Below are positions 9,771-21,479 of a stretch of DNA of 64,000 nucleotides, piece by piece. Position 1 is the first letter of the stretch; every line of letters starts with the position of its first letter. The translations under genes and the position numbers were made by a program. The stretch comes from Ahaetulla prasina (Eukaryota > Chordata > Lepidosauria > Squamata > Colubridae). The notes under the pieces were generated by a model that saw only the letters and a program-made list of their open reading frames with translations, was not told where the DNA came from and made no database searches. The DNA lies in assembly GCF_028640845.1 (NCBI RefSeq), contig NC_080539.1:190535436-190599435 (forward strand), given 5' to 3'.

Positions 9771-10609
9771 TGTCCAATAGTATTCATATTAGATGTTTTG
9801 GAAAGTCGCAATGGTTGGTCGCAACGGCCGGACTCTTCAGTAGGTGTTTGCATTCCATTCTCACGCTTATGTCCTTGGATCACTGTTGTTGTCATCCCCT
9901 TCTCAGTGTTTCCTCCCCATTTCTCCCTCCCCCTTTTTATTGCAGGATGTCATCAATGTAAAGTGAAGCTGAAGTGGAATGATGGCAGATCTGACAGTGT
10001 GAAATATTGGATTCATATTGAAATATTGGATTCCATGTTTTCATCTTACATAAGGCAGAAATATATTGGAATATGCTTTAAAAACTATGGAAGAAATATC
10101 CTTAAGTACAAAGAGGTTAAAGGTTTATTCCTAACTTTAAACATACTCATAACTTTTATTATCTTTTTAATATCATGGCCAAACAAATCAGCCTCAGTAA
10201 ATACTTTGTCACATGTTTAAATCCCTTCTTTTTAAAGATATTTTGAGCAGTCTTCCTTGGCGATCCCTAGTGTCTTGTTGCTAAAACTAGCAAGAAAGTG
10301 GTGGGGAATTGGTTCAAGGCTGAAAACAGAACCCTGCTCATGGTCAGGGTGAACCCTTATGAAACCAAATGAGAGGAGGACCAGGGATGCTAGGGAGAGC
10401 ATAAATAATGACAATGCAGTGATGGCCAATCATTTTCAGATCAAATCCCTTGTGAATCATTTTGGGAACTGCATAATTAAAAGCAGACTGGTTCAGAAAG
10501 AAAAGAAGCTGAGGTCATCAAGCACTTGGAGCTATACTACCATAATGCTTTATTATGCAACACCAGTACTAAAACACAATGATAAATGAGCTCATAATTT
10601 ATGAGCTAC
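9771..10609. other. No gene recognised
   Basis: Short frames only. GCAGTGATGGCCAATCATTTTCAG near 10416 resembles the first bases of a hAT terminus, but no partner end is seen. Confidence 0.45.
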
Positions 10610-10872
10610 TACCGTGTTTCCCTGAAAATAAGACCCTGTCTTATATTTTTTTGAACCCTGAAATAAGTGTTTGGCCTTATTTTTTGAGAGGTCTTATTTT
10701 GGGGCACGTGATGCTAGATGGGGCTCCCTTTGCTGTCTTACCTGATTTCCAGTTCTGCGTTTAAATATTTTCGGGGAGGGCTTATTTTTGTGGGGAGGCT
10801 TATTTTAATGCATCCACTCAAGAGCCCAATTGGGCTTATTATCAAGGGAAGTCTTATTTTCCGGGAAACAGG
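10610..10872. mobile_element. MITE with 'CCGTGTTTCCC..AAATAAGAC' inverted ends
   Basis: The left end ACCGTGTTTCCCTGAAAATAAGAC is inverted at the right end (GTCTTATTTTCCGGGAAACAGG). Further CTTATTTT words lie inside in both orientations. It carries no coding sequence. It is the fullest copy of this family in the window. Confidence 0.8.
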
Positions 10873-10913
10873 ATATTTCAATAACTAGTCACTATAACTT
10901 GTTTTATATTTAG

Positions 10914-11765
10914 AATAGAATAGAATGAGCTGGAAGGGACCTTGGAGGTCTTCTAGTCCAGCCCCCTACTTAAGCAGGAGAACCTATATTATGTCAGACA
11001 AGTGATGATGCAGTCTCTTCTTAAAAACCTCCAGTGATGGAGTGCCCACAATTTCTGGAGGCAAGCTGTTCCACTGGTTAATAGGAAGCTTCTCCTTAAT
11101 TCCAGGTTGCTTCTCTCTTTGATTAGTTTCCAACCATTGTTTCTTGTCCGCTGGTGCTTTGGAAAATAATTTGACCCCCTCTTCTTTGTGGCAGCCCCTC
11201 AAATACTGGAATACTGCTATCGTATCCCCCCAAATTCTTCTTTTCTTTAGACTAGCCAAACTCAAATCCTGCAGCCATTCTTCATATGTTTTAGTCTTCA
11301 GACCTTTGATCTTCTTAGTTGCTCTTCTCTGAACTTTTTCCAAAGTCTCAACATCTTTTTGTAGTATGGTGACTAAAATTAGTTGCAGTATTCCAGGTGT
11401 GGTCTTACTAGGTAGGGTTTTGTAAAGCAGCACTAATACTTCATGTGATCTTGATTCTATGCTTCTGTTTATACAACCTAGTATTGTATTATCTTTTTTT
11501 GGCGGCTGCTGCACGCTGCTGGTTCATGTTCAATGTTCATCCACTTTGACTCCAAGGTCCCTCTCACAGTTACTGTTTTTGAGCCAGGTTTCACCTAATG
11601 TGTACTTATACCTTTGATTTTTCCTGCCTAAATTTAAAACTTTGCTTTTCTCCACACTGAAATTCATTGTTAGATAGGGCTCATTTTCAAGTTTGTCGAG
11701 ATCTTTTTGTATCGTGAGTTTGTCTTCTGGGGTGTTGACTATCCCTGCTAGTTTATTATTTATCT
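10914..11765 (-). pseudogene. CR1 LINE 3' half: ORF2 C-terminus and 3' end
   Basis: A minus-strand CR1 copy. The 3' end, at the left, abuts a short (AATAG)n tract and reads, in sense, ...GGTCCCTTCCAGCTCATTCT. The frame 10984-11514 carries the CR1 signature DVETLEKVQRRATKKIKG, then IAVFQYLRGC and NQWNSLPPEIV. Upstream, to about 11765, broken frames give the thumb region (NQRYKYTLGETWL, NCERDLGVKV). The reverse transcriptase core and endonuclease are missing through 5' truncation. It is inactive. Confidence 0.9.
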
Positions 11766-12850
11766 ATTTGAAGTATATAGAGTTGCTTTTTAAATGTAGA
11801 CACAGTTACATAGATGTAGTTATTATAAACACTATCATTAATGTTGCTATAATTAGACACTGGACATTATTAAAAGATAACAGGCATGTGAATAGTGAAT
11901 TCCTATTACTACTCTAATTATTACTGTTATTATAACAATAGTCAATAAATAGTTTAAAATCACCAAATTTAAAATGTATTCTTTGTCAGATGAGAAGCAG
12001 CTGCTTATTTTGTTAGCTTCTGCAACTATTGAGCATATTGTTAGAGTATTTCTTTCAATTTGGAATGTAGGAATAAGATGGAAGTACAGTAACAAAACAC
12101 TGTATATAGAAAGCTCTAAGCAGTCAATTATTTAAAAAAACACTGTATTTTTGAAGCTTCAAGGGTTGTGTTATCAAAGAAAGTTACAGTTTGAAGCCTT
12201 ATTACTTTATGACAGAGTGACTAGCTTAATAGATCAAGTTCGTTTATCTCTTTAAAACATTTGGCAATGTCATAAGATGCTTATGGACAAGCTGGGTAAT
12301 GTGGGCTGGGTAATGGGCTGTGACAAGCTGGGTAATATGGACGATATTGTAATCTGACTGATTTACAAGTGATTGAGCTAAAACAGTAGATGTAAATGGC
12401 TCTGCGTTATTTTGGGGGGAAGGGGAATCGCATTGGATGCCTAGGTTATGTGATGGCTAAAGGGTCATAGCCGTGTCTTGTCTATTTATCACTTCAGTGA
12501 TCATCTACTTATTGAGCATTCTTAACTTTCACTTGAATTCTAAGAGAAGATACATAAAGGAAAATTCTTTGTTAAGATCCAGTCATGTTGATGGAAGGAG
12601 AGATTGCAAAGTAATGGGAGATGTATAATTAAAAAATAGAAAATGGAAAAGTCACTACTGTCCACTCTGGACACTGCTTATAGCCATTAAAATTCTTTTT
12701 ATTCTGCTCTGAATTTCTATCTGATGCTTATATATGCTTCTGAGTATCCTTTTGGACAAAAGCGGGTTCAGAGAGAACTATATAAGCAATGACTCTTTTT
12801 ATGTGGTCTCTTTCTTTTGGAGAGCTCCAAAAGAAAAATCATTAGCCCAA
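11766..12850. other. No gene; small triplicated motif
   Basis: About 1.1 kb of AT-rich sequence. GCTGGGTAAT occurs three times close together (12291, 12305, 12327). Nothing else stands out. Confidence 0.5.
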
Positions 12851-12854
12851 AACA

Positions 12855-13145
12855 ATTATAAATGACCTAAATGAAAGAGAAGAGATCCTTATCAAATTTG
12901 CACATGATCTTACAGGGATTGTACAATTCAATATTAACTCAATAGACTTGAATTCTGAGTAAAATCCAATAGGAAGATATTCAACAATAATTGCGGTACT
13001 TAAGATTCAAATGCAGTGGGGTACCTCAAGGTCCTATCTTAAACTCAATATTCTTCAACATCTTCACAATGATTTAGATATGGGGATAGAAGGTAAACTC
13101 CTCAAATTTGCAGATGATAATAAGTAGGAGGGCAATACTAATGCT
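12855..13145 (+). pseudogene. Decayed CR1 reverse transcriptase fragment
   Basis: The plus strand contains broken frames reading SGVPQGPILNSIFFNIF (about 13015-13070), then KFADD-like text around the motif C region (about 13095-13120). This matches CR1-type reverse transcriptase. The preceding 150 bp is more decayed. There are many stops. Confidence 0.6.
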
Positions 13146-13150
13146 TTAGA

Positions 13151-13265
13151 ACAGGGCTATCAAACTCATTTCATCACGTCATCACGTGACATATCGTGAC
13201 TTTTCCCCCCTTCACTAAAACGGAGGTGGGTCTGGCATCAAAATGCATTGAATACCAAATTTGAA
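13151..13265 (+). mobile_element. hAT 'CAGGGNTATCAAACTC' end fragment
   Basis: CAGGGCTATCAAACTCATTTCATCACG matches the terminus of the hAT family seen complete at 20579-20868. The other end is lost. Confidence 0.55.
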
Positions 13266-13355
13266 GAGTTTTGAAGTAGTCAAGTTCTGAGGTAGTACTG
13301 TATATCTGATTGTTCCCTGCAAGGCTACCTGCACACCTGATTCCAACGTAATACA

Positions 13356-13966
13356 AGTAGTTCTCGACTTATGACCACTATTAACCCAACATTTTTGCCA
13401 ACCAAGACAGTTAAGTGAACTTTCCCACATTTTACAATCTTTCTTGCCACAGTTGTTAAGTGAATCACAGCAGTTAAATTTGTAACACAGTTAAGTGAAT
13501 AATCTGGTTTCCACACTGACTTTGCTTGACAAAAGGTCGCAAAAGGTGATCACATGACTCCATGATACTGAAACTGTCATAAATATGAGCTACTTGACAA
13601 GCATCTAGATTTTGAACATGTGATCATGGGGATGCTGAAATAGTTGTGTGAAAAATGGTTGGAAGATCCATGGTGGCACAGTGATTAGAATACAATATTA
13701 TAGGCTAATTCTGCTGACTACCAGCAGTTCGATCCTCACTGGCTCAAGGTTGATTCAGCCTTCAATCCTTTCAAGGTTAGTAAAATGTGGACCCAGATTG
13801 TTGGGGGCAATATGCTGTAAACTGCTTAGAGAGAGCTGTAAAGCACTATAAAATGGTGTATAAGTCTAAATGCAAGTGCAATTGCTTTAAGTTACTTTTT
13901 TCAGTGCAGTTGTAACTTCAAACAATTGCTAAACAAATGATTGTAAGTCAAGGACTACTAGTAAAA
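13356..13966 (+). mobile_element. DNA transposon, 'CTCGACTTATGACC' family, with nested SINE
   Basis: The left end AGTTCTCGACTTATGACCAC and the right end GATTGTAAGTCAAGGACTAC form imperfect terminal inverted repeats. The interior matches the other copies at 16196-16540 and 44213-44505 (CTTGCCACAGTTGTTAAGTGAATCAC, then GTGTGAAAAATGGT and CAGTGC.GTTGTAACTTCAAA). A tRNA SINE lies within it at about 13664-13880. It is non-coding. Confidence 0.85.
13664..13880 (+). mobile_element. tRNA-headed SINE, 'CTTAGAGAG' tail type
   Basis: It begins CCATGGTGGCACAGTGATTAG (A-box like) and has the B box GTTCGATCCTCAC. The shared SINE core follows (CTCAAGGTTGATTCAGCC, GACCCAGATTGTTGGGGGCAATA). The tail is the CTGCTTAGAGAGAGCTGTAAAGCACTATAA type. 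It splits the DNA transposon around it. Confidence 0.85.
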
Positions 13967-14340
13967 TGTGCTCTTTTATCATTTCCATTTTAAAGTACTA
14001 AAATCTTTTCACTTTTCAATTCACTCACTTTTAAGATAAATTGGTATTCTACCATCCTATGGCCTTTTTGGTAACCAATAACTTTTGGATTTTTTTCTTT
14101 AACCAAGACAAGATAGCATTTGCTGGGTGGCTGCATAATATTGTAAGGGGATGCAGCTTGCCAAATTTCATAGATCACAGTTCAGGTATTTTCAAATTAC
14201 TTTTGATTAGTAACTATTTGGTCTACCATTTCTACAACATCTAGAAAGCTCCATTGTTATTCCCTAATATAATAACTGTGTCAGCTTTGGAAGCCATACT
14301 AAGCCTTCGGCCTAGTGCACACTCAGGACCAGAACAAAAC

Positions 14341-14575
14341 TAGAATCATAGAATTCTAGGGCTGGAAGGAACTTGGAGGTCTTCTAGTCCTGCCCCTTGC
14401 CCAAAGCAGGTGTCCTTATACTATCCCAGTCAAAAGGTTTTCCAATATTTTCTCAAAAACCTCCAGCAATGGAGCACCCACAATTCAGGGAGACAAGTTG
14501 TTCAATTGATTTATTGTTATTATTAAGAAATTTCTTATTTCTGATGAGCTTCCATCCATTGCTTGCCTTGCCTTC
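14341..14575 (-). mobile_element. CR1 LINE 3'-end fragment
   Basis: TAGAATCATAGAATTCTAGGGCTGGAAGG is the antisense CR1 3' terminus. Decayed antisense ORF2 C-terminal codons follow (complement of CCTCCAGCAATGGAGCACCCACAA). Confidence 0.85.
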
Positions 14576-15338
14576 ATGTGCTATGGAGAATAAATTGATT
14601 ACTGTACTTCCATTGTTTATTTCCACTGTCTTATTCCTTTGATATTGTTACATTTACATTTTTTATCATTTTCCTCCATTTTATTGTTGTAAGCTGCCTA
14701 GTGTAGCCCTATGGTGAGCTGGACAGCAAATTAATTAATTAATTAGATATCTATATCCTTCTTTCTGAAGACCTCAGAGAGGTCTTTTGATCTAGGCATA
14801 CACTTCCAATTAAAAGCAAACTAAATGTCTGAGGTTTTAATAAGACAATTTCTTCTCAGAAGCTCTCTAATGTTCTAATCTGGTATATATGATTGTAATT
14901 TTTAATATTTGAGATAGTAATCAATGTGAATATATACGGTACTTTTTCCACATGAAAAATTTGCATTTATGTTTATTTCAACTACACAATAAACTGTAAA
15001 ATGTAAATTGTATGATATTTATTATATCTTTACTGAATGAATAGATCAAATACCTTTATGTTAAAATATTTTAAAAATATGAAATATTTCAATGGGGTGT
15101 ACTGTGAATATATTCTAGCTCATAAATGTATTTTACTATTTCAGCGTTATACCTTTATCTTAGAAGTTACAACCAGTGTCACCACTGTTATCTTTATAAA
15201 TGATGAATATCATTAGTGGAACAGATTTTTCTCCCGTTCCAGCCCACCCTGCTTACCCATCAAATATGCTCAGAGGAGAAACTAACCTCTAAAAGAGATT
15301 TGATACATGGTGGGGAAGACAGTAGGAAGTAAGTTCCA
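14576..15338. other. No gene recognised
   Basis: AT-rich, intron-like sequence. Confidence 0.5.
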
Positions 15339-15577
15339 CAGTAGAATAGCAATAGCACTTATATACCACTTCACAGTGCTTTACAGCACTCTCTAAGCGG
15401 TTTACAGAGTTAGCATATTGCCCCCAACAACCTGGGTCCTCATTTTACTGACCTCAGTAAGGCTGAGTCAACCTTGAGCTTGGTGAGATTTGAACTGCCA
15501 AATTGCACGCAGTAGGCAGTCAGCAGAAGTAGCCTGCAGTACTGCATTCTAACCACTGCTCCACCGCAACTCTTAGG
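15339..15577 (-). mobile_element. tRNA-headed SINE, 'CTTAGAGAG' tail type
   Basis: This is the reverse complement of the family seen at 13664. The tail is at the left (AGCAATAGCACTTATATACC), then the core in antisense (CCCCCAACAACCTGGGTCCTC), then the tRNA-like head at the right (GATTTGAACTGCC as the B-box complement, CCACTGCTCCACCGC at the 5' end). Confidence 0.88.
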
Positions 15578-16195
15578 TGGAGTTTGCTCATGCCACACAG
15601 AATGAAGTCCTAAAATTGGCCAAACAATTTAGCAGGTGAATATTTGAATATATTCTGTGCTTAGGGCCAATTAAAATTAATATCACAGTTTTAATACATA
15701 CACACGCACACACACATATAAAATATATATTACACCTACATATATATATTTTAATTACCTGGGTTTATGATTAGGAGAAAGAAATGGAGTTTATTTGGGT
15801 CAGGAAAGTTCACTTCACATGTACCTGAAAATAAATATAAAAATCTGAAATAATTGACAATTTCTAATGTTTATGACCAGGATGAGAAAATATAGAAACA
15901 AAACAAAATGTGAAGATTGTAAGCAATAATACGGACTAATAACCATTAAATGTAACATTTTAAAAGCCTATGCAAATAAAAAATGTTCATCTCTTACAAT
16001 AATTCTCAAATAATTCTACATTTTTCTGTAGCGAGTCCTGCAAAATGGAATGCTCAACCAGAAAGAGATCATTACTTAGGTTTCTATATACTGCATTCAT
16101 TTGAGTACATTATGGGACTCAGAAAAACTTGAATGCTTTATGCTTATAAAATTATTTATGCTTTTAAAATTATTACCAGAATTTTGCAGTAGAGG
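15578..16195. other. No gene; short CA/TA microsatellite
   Basis: A mixed (CA)n and (TA)n tract lies at about 15697-15750. The rest is AT-rich without features. Confidence 0.55.
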
Positions 16196-16540
16196 TGAAC
16201 CTTGACTTACAAACATTCATTTAGCAAAAGTGCAAAGCATTGAAAAAAGTGACTTATGACCATCACAGCATTTCCATGGCCACATGATCAAAATTTGGGC
16301 ATTTTGGAACCGGCATGACAGTTGCAGAATCCTTGAGTTATGATTGCCATTTGTGACCTTGCCAGCCAGCTTCAGACAAGCAAAGTCAATGGGGGGAAGC
16401 TGACAGTTTAACAATTGTAGCAATTTGCTTAAAAACCATGACAAAAAGGTTGTAAAATCAGGCATAAGTCACTTAACAACCTTGCTTAGTAACAGAAATT
16501 CTGGTCCTAGTTGTGGTCATAAAATTACTACCTGTAATCA
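16196..16540 (-). mobile_element. DNA transposon, 'CTCGACTTATGACC' family (diverged copy)
   Basis: GAGGTGAACCTTGACTTAC at the left and CTAGTTGTGGTCATAAAATTAC at the right are the degraded inverted ends. The interior matches the reverse complement of the copy at 13356 (AAGTGACTTATGACCATC, CATGGCCACATGATCAAAAT, ACTTAACAACCTTGCTTAG). Confidence 0.75.
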
Positions 16541-16789
16541 TAGCATTAGTTTTCAGTCTGCTAAAATGTAAACAATCCCCTTAAGACACCTTTAGGAACC
16601 TGACTACTCTTTTATTTATTTATTTATAAATGGCATGAACTGCTTTCATATATTATTTAGGTATGAACATACACAGATATTTCAAAGAGTAAAATATGCA
16701 ACACATTGTTGCAAGCTTCACATCCTGAATCATTAGACATTATTAAAGCCAATAACTCATTTCAATAATATTTAATCTCCAGCATGGGT
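16541..16789. other. No gene recognised
   Basis: AT-rich sequence with a short TTTA repeat. Confidence 0.5.
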
Positions 16790-17212
16790 TTTCCCTTTGA
16801 TGCTTGCTTGCTATCGGCTGCCATAGTAATGGGAAGGGGGGGCATGGCATTGGGGTTTGGGAAGAGAGCTGGTGTGATGATGGCCCAAGGGGTTTGCTCT
16901 CATGAATTACTGTGCTGCTGAATGGAGTTGTTTACCTTCAGTCAAGGCCAACCGTCCTGGAACTCCAGATGGATGAAAACACCTGAGGATGTGCTCCACA
17001 TGACACTATGTGGGACGGGGATTGGACATTCAGCCTGGGTCCCTGGGGGGAGGGATTTGGGGAAACTTTTACTATGTAACTTTCACACCTTTTGGCTCAG
17101 ATCTTGCTTTTCTTTCGCTGCTATCATTTCAAACTCAGTAAAAGAATCTATTCTGTATTTCAATGGAGTCGGGGGATTTCTTTCTTGGGATTTGAATGGA
17201 GGCAGGCCTGAC
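16790..17212 (+). mobile_element. Gypsy element LTR (5' LTR of a decayed copy)
   Basis: The right boundary is clear: GGCAGGCCTGACA, ending in ACA. Gag-like sequence follows. The stretch AATTACTGTGCTGCTGAATGGAG through GGCCAACCGTCCTGGAACTC and AAACTCAGTAAAAGAATC matches the reverse complement of 56806-57113. The left boundary is approximate, because the minus-strand copy is cut by another element at the corresponding place. Confidence 0.7.
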
Positions 17213-17219
17213 ATTAAGC

Positions 17220-18062
17220 AAGATCTTCTTTATCGGCCAACCCGGAGACCTAGTCTACCGTGGGGGCTGAGCACAAAATGTCAACCCACGGAAACAACCA
17301 GGAAGACTGGGGAGCCGTCGGGTCAACCTCCCCCTAGCCACATCACTGTCAAGAGAAGACAGAGTAGCTAGAGGAGCTGCAGCTCCAGGAGAAACCTGAC
17401 CGAGCCAAATGGTCGTTGGGGGTAGAACGTATGGAAATTCTAGAGGAGCACCCGCCAGGGTTAACTGTTACCAGAAGCCGGTGGGGAGATGCTTTGCAGG
17501 AAGCCAACAAAGAGGACCTCCTGCTGACACATGCCCTGCAACTTCTGCACGAAGCTCTCAAGAGTCGGAGAGCTCAGGGAGCCCTTGCAGAGAAGTATGC
17601 CCTGCCTGCGTGCGAAGAAGCTGAAGAGGCAGCAGGGGGAGCCGGTGTCTCTACAACCCTAGCTGTGATTGATTACTGCAGCTCAGCAAAGGTCACCTCC
17701 AGCTGCAGGCATCCCAGAAGCTGCTGCAGCCCAGAGCCCCCAGCGGTGGGGCATCCCCCTGAGGTGCCAAATTCCAAAGGTTCCTCAGTTGGGAGTAAAA
17801 TATGGAGGGGATCCCAAAGCCCTGGGATGATTCTTAGCTCAAGTCTGGAATCACATGCAGGAATATGGGGAGGATTTTGCTTCAGAGGCAGCCAAAGTGA
17901 TATGTGTCACCATAGCCCTGGAAGGGACTGCAGCAGATTGGATGATTACCCTTCACAACGATGATGCCCCCCAGCTGAGGGATTACGACCAGTTTATGAG
18001 GGCCATGTGCGGTTCGAGGACCTCCTAGCCGAACGCAAGGCTAGGACCAGGATGAAGATCAT
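17220..18062 (+). pseudogene. Gypsy Gag remnant
   Basis: Gag forms the virus-like particle of LTR retrotransposons. The N-terminal part (17416 onward) is open for about 80 codons (EILEEHPPGLTVTRSRWGD, then KEDLLLTHALQLLHEALKS). The frame then shifts. At 17895-17990 the conserved Gag stretch ALEGTAADWMITLHNDDAP, then LRDYDQFM, is present, the same motif as at about 59080-59340 on the other strand. There are multiple stops. The segment ends where a hAT-like fragment and a large deletion begin. Confidence 0.8.
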
Positions 18063-18065
18063 AAA

Positions 18066-18260
18066 CCAGCGGTGAAATGCATTTACCTTCACTACTGGTT
18101 CAGGAATGTGAGTGGAGGGAGTTCCTAAAGTTGTTAGGCTCCGCCCGGGGTCTAAGCTCCACCCACCACCCTCAAACTAACAGGGCCTGTGAACATACGA
18201 ACTCAGTTCTGGAACAGTACCTCAGGTGCTATATAAACTACCAGTAGGACATTTGTGCTG
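18066..18260. mobile_element. Fragment with hAT-like 'CAGCGGTGAAATGC' start
   Basis: CAGCGGTGAAATGC followed by CACTACTGGTTCAGGAA resembles the ends of the short hAT element at 32652-32825 in layout. It sits exactly between the Gag and integrase remnants of the Gypsy element. No target duplication was found. Confidence 0.45.
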
Positions 18261-18261
18261 A

Positions 18262-18845
18262 CTTGCTGCCTTTTGCAGAGGTTTCTTACAATAATTCGAT
18301 CTGCAGTAGCACCAGTTTGACCCTGTTTAAAGTTGCTTCTGGTCAGGATTTCGTATCAATTCCAGAACTGCCTCAGGAGAAACGCCAGATCCCTTCTTTA
18401 GTGGAATGGATTGAACAACTTCAATGTATTTGGCCTGTCACCCGAAATGCGCTGGACAAGGCACATCAACCCCATAAAAGATAGGCTGACAAGAAAAAAG
18501 CTATACTGAAAGGGTTTCAAGTAGGAGACAGGGTCTTCCTATGTACTAATTACTTACAGACCATCCAGAAATCAAAGAAATTAGGACCCAAATATGTAGG
18601 CCCTTTCCCTATTGTTAGGATCATAAATCCAGTCACGGTATAGCTAGAACTACCCAAAAACCTTAGACAGATCCACCCTGTGTTTCATTTTAGCTTGTTG
18701 AAAACTGAGCCTAGGGGGAAAGTACAATATTTGGTGGCTTCGAATCATTTCCCTCCCTCACAGTCTGGGTGGGTGAACGCTCAGGATGTCTGGGCCCCTA
18801 AATTCCTACAACTGTTTCACACTAAATACACTGACAAGCCTTAAA
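18262..18845 (+). pseudogene. Gypsy integrase C-terminal remnant
   Basis: The frame reads LLPFAEVSYNNSICSSTSL, the integrase core end found in Gypsy elements, then ALDKAHQPHKR, a stop (about 18482), KGFQVGDRVFL, LGPKYVGPFPIVRIINPVTV, another stop (about 18641), and IHPVFHFSLLKTEP. The last part is the typical Gypsy integrase C-terminal and chromodomain-adjacent region. Protease, reverse transcriptase and RNase H are missing from this copy, so Gag and integrase are brought together by a deletion of several kilobases. No 3' LTR was found. Confidence 0.85.
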
Positions 18846-19654
18846 GTTGTTTTACTTCCCTGTATGGTAGATTGCTTCTATCCTGTCTATTTTGTTTTGT
18901 TTCAAGATACCTTAAAAAAGGAAGAAGATACAAAAAGCTAAACACAACAATTTCCCCAAAGAGTTAAGAATAAAAGAATTGTAATATCTACCTGGTAACA
19001 TCCCTTAATTACCAAATGACAATTCCAGAAGGGCTTATGTAAATACCCCTCAGTTATCTTATGTGTGACATAAGGATGAAAAATTAGGATCTGATTAAAA
19101 TATGCTAAAAACCATACTTACAAGGTAAATTTACTTCAAGTTCTGCAACTTCTATTAAAAATGAAATAAAAATAATATTAGTCAATGTCAATTTTATTTA
19201 CCATTTTGATAGATATTTCAGCTGTATTAAAATAAGTAGTAAACTATTAACAAAAACCAATGAAACCTTTTCTATAGCACTGCTAAACAATATAAAACAA
19301 TCCATTAAAGATTTAATTTAAAAAGAAATAAAATAATTTTAAACAAACAGCAAATCAGTATAGTAAGTCATACTGCATTATACAAAATAAACACTAACTC
19401 AAATAATTAAAGCAGCAAATCATACAAGGTAAAATATAATTGCCACTGTTTATTTTGAGAGAGAATGGAATATATTTTCTATATAAAGTTTATTTACTAC
19501 ATTATATGCATATATGGCTTCTATTATCAGAGTCCAAAGAAAATTTCAGAACAGAGTAAAAATCAAAATTCTCAATTATCACAGCCTAAAAACAGTAGTA
19601 GAAATCAATTCATTCATAAATTCATAATTATTTAGATAAGGGGGGTACAATTGG
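18846..19654. other. No gene recognised
   Basis: AT-rich sequence with no recognisable element. Confidence 0.5.
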
Positions 19655-19735
19655 AATTTGCAGACAATATCAAACTGGGAGAACATTTTAATAAAGACTC
19701 AAGGTACAGAATGATCTTAACAAATTTGGATATGT
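19655..19735 (+). pseudogene. Short CR1 reverse transcriptase remnant
   Basis: The text reads LEFADNIKLGEHFNKDS in frame, a decayed CR1 motif C region (canonical FADDTK). It is only about 80 bp long. Confidence 0.5.
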
Positions 19736-19761
19736 GCCCTATTTAACAGATCCAACTTTAA

Positions 19762-21470
19762 CAGATTAACAGAGTTGGAAGGAACCTTGTTGGTTATCTA
19801 GTCCAACCACACACCCGCTCAAGCAGGAGACCCTACATCATTTCTGACAGATGACAGTCCAGTTTCTTCTTAAAAGCTTCCAGTGATGAAGCTCCCACAA
19901 CTTCTGAAGGCAAGCTATTCCATTGATTGATTGCTCTGTCAGAAAATTTCTCCTTATTTCCAGGTTGAATCTCTCCTTGTTCAGTTTCCATCCATTCTTC
20001 CATGTCTGGCCTATAGGTGCTTTGGAAAATAGCTTGATCCCCTCCTCTCTGTGACATCCTCTCAAATATTGGAACACTGCTATCATGTCTCCCCTGGTCC
20101 TTCTCTTCATTAGACTACCCATGCCCAGTTCCTGCAACCGTTCATCATATGTTTTAGCCTCCAGTCCCCTAATCATATTGGTTGCTCTTTTCTGGACTTT
20201 TTCTAGAGTCTCAACATCTTTTTTATAGTGTGGTGACCAAAACTGGATGCAATATTCTAGGTGTGGTCTTACTAAGGCTTTATACACTGATATTAATACC
20301 TCACTTAATCTTGATTGTATCCCTCTGTTAATGCAAATGCATTGGCTTTTTTGGCTGCTGCTGCAAACTGTTAGCTCATATTTAATTGGTTGTCCATTAA
20401 GATTCCAAAATCCCTCTCAGTTACTGCTATTAAACCTGCTTTCACCCAGTCTATATGTGTATTTTTGGTTTTTCTTGCCTAAGACTACTTTTCTCTACAT
20501 TGAATTTCATTTTGTTAGATAGGGCCCAGTGTTCAAGTCTGTTAAAATCCATCTGAATCTTAAGCCTATCATCTAGGGCAGGTGTGTCAAACTCAATTCC
20601 ATTGAGGGCTGCATCAGGACTGTGGTTGACCTCAAGGGGCTGGGCGGGTGGGCATGGTCAACTGGGTGGATGGGCATGTCCAGCTTGACGCCACTCCCCA
20701 AATTGCCAGGATGTTACCTCTTCGCACTGGGTAGACTGGGTTGAAGTCACACTGGCCCAATGTTTCATCTTTACATTGGATAGACAGGACCAAAGAGACA
20801 CAGGCCGGCCCCTTACATTTCCTAGGATGGCCCCATGCAGCCTGCAGGCCTTGTGTTTGATACCCCTGATCTAGGGTGTTAGCTACTCCTACCAGCTTAG
20901 TATCATCCACAAATTTGGTAAGTTCCCCTTCTATTCCCTCATCTAAGTTGTTTATGAAGATATTGAAGAGTATTGGGCCTAAGATAGAACCTTGTGGTAC
21001 TCCACTATATGTAGATATAATACATTAAGGACTACTCATTGAGTACGGTTTTTCAGCCAGTTACAAATCCATCTAATGGTGATGCTATCTATCCCACTTT
21101 TCTTTTAGCTTACCAAGATGTAGGTTGTGGTCTACTTTGTAAAATGCCTTGCTGAAATCTATTATGTTTTCGTTGGTCTACTAATCTAGTCACTATTTTG
21201 AAGAATGAAATAATATTGGTTTGGCATGATTTGTTTTTAATGAAGTCATGCTGACTTCTAGTTATTACTTTACTCATTTCCAGATGTTGGCAGATCTGTG
21301 TTTTTATTATCTTTTCCAGTATCTTCCCAGGATTGATGTTAGGCTGATTGGTCTGCAGTTTCCTGGGTCTGTTTTTCCCCCTTTTTTGAAGAAGGGAACC
21401 ACATCAGCTCTTTTCCAGTCCTCTGGTAGTTCCTTGGTGCTCCAGGATATTGAACAAAATGAATGCCATT
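19762..21470 (-). pseudogene. CR1 LINE, 3' two-thirds, interrupted by a hAT MITE
   Basis: A minus-strand CR1. From the left: the 3' end (antisense of CCTTCCAACTCTG), then the C-terminal frame 19838-20287 (YKALVRPHLEYCIQFWSPH, KDVETLEKVQKRATNMIRG, MIAVFQYLRGC), then the thumb and palm in broken frames to about 21180. The finger region lies at 21307-21498 (EDWKRADVVPFFKKGGKTD, NCRPISLTSILG). A complete hAT MITE (20579-20868) is inserted in the thumb coding region. The upstream endonuclease is missing. Frameshifts and stops are present throughout. Confidence 0.92.
20579..20868. mobile_element. hAT MITE, 290 bp, with 8-bp target duplication
   Basis: It begins CAGGTGTGTCAAACTCAA and ends TTGTGTTTGATACCCCTG, which are inverted repeats of each other with a few mismatches. 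It is flanked by the exact 8-bp duplication ATCTAGGG (20571-20578 and 20869-20876). It is non-coding. It lies inside the minus-strand CR1 and is younger than it. Confidence 0.95.
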
Positions 21471-21479
21471 CAGTGGTGA

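Noticed and set aside
10984..11514. A 176-codon frame as a host gene
   Set aside because: The text DVETLEKVQRRATKKIKG and IAVFQYLRGC is CR1 ORF2, and the CR1 3' end follows directly.
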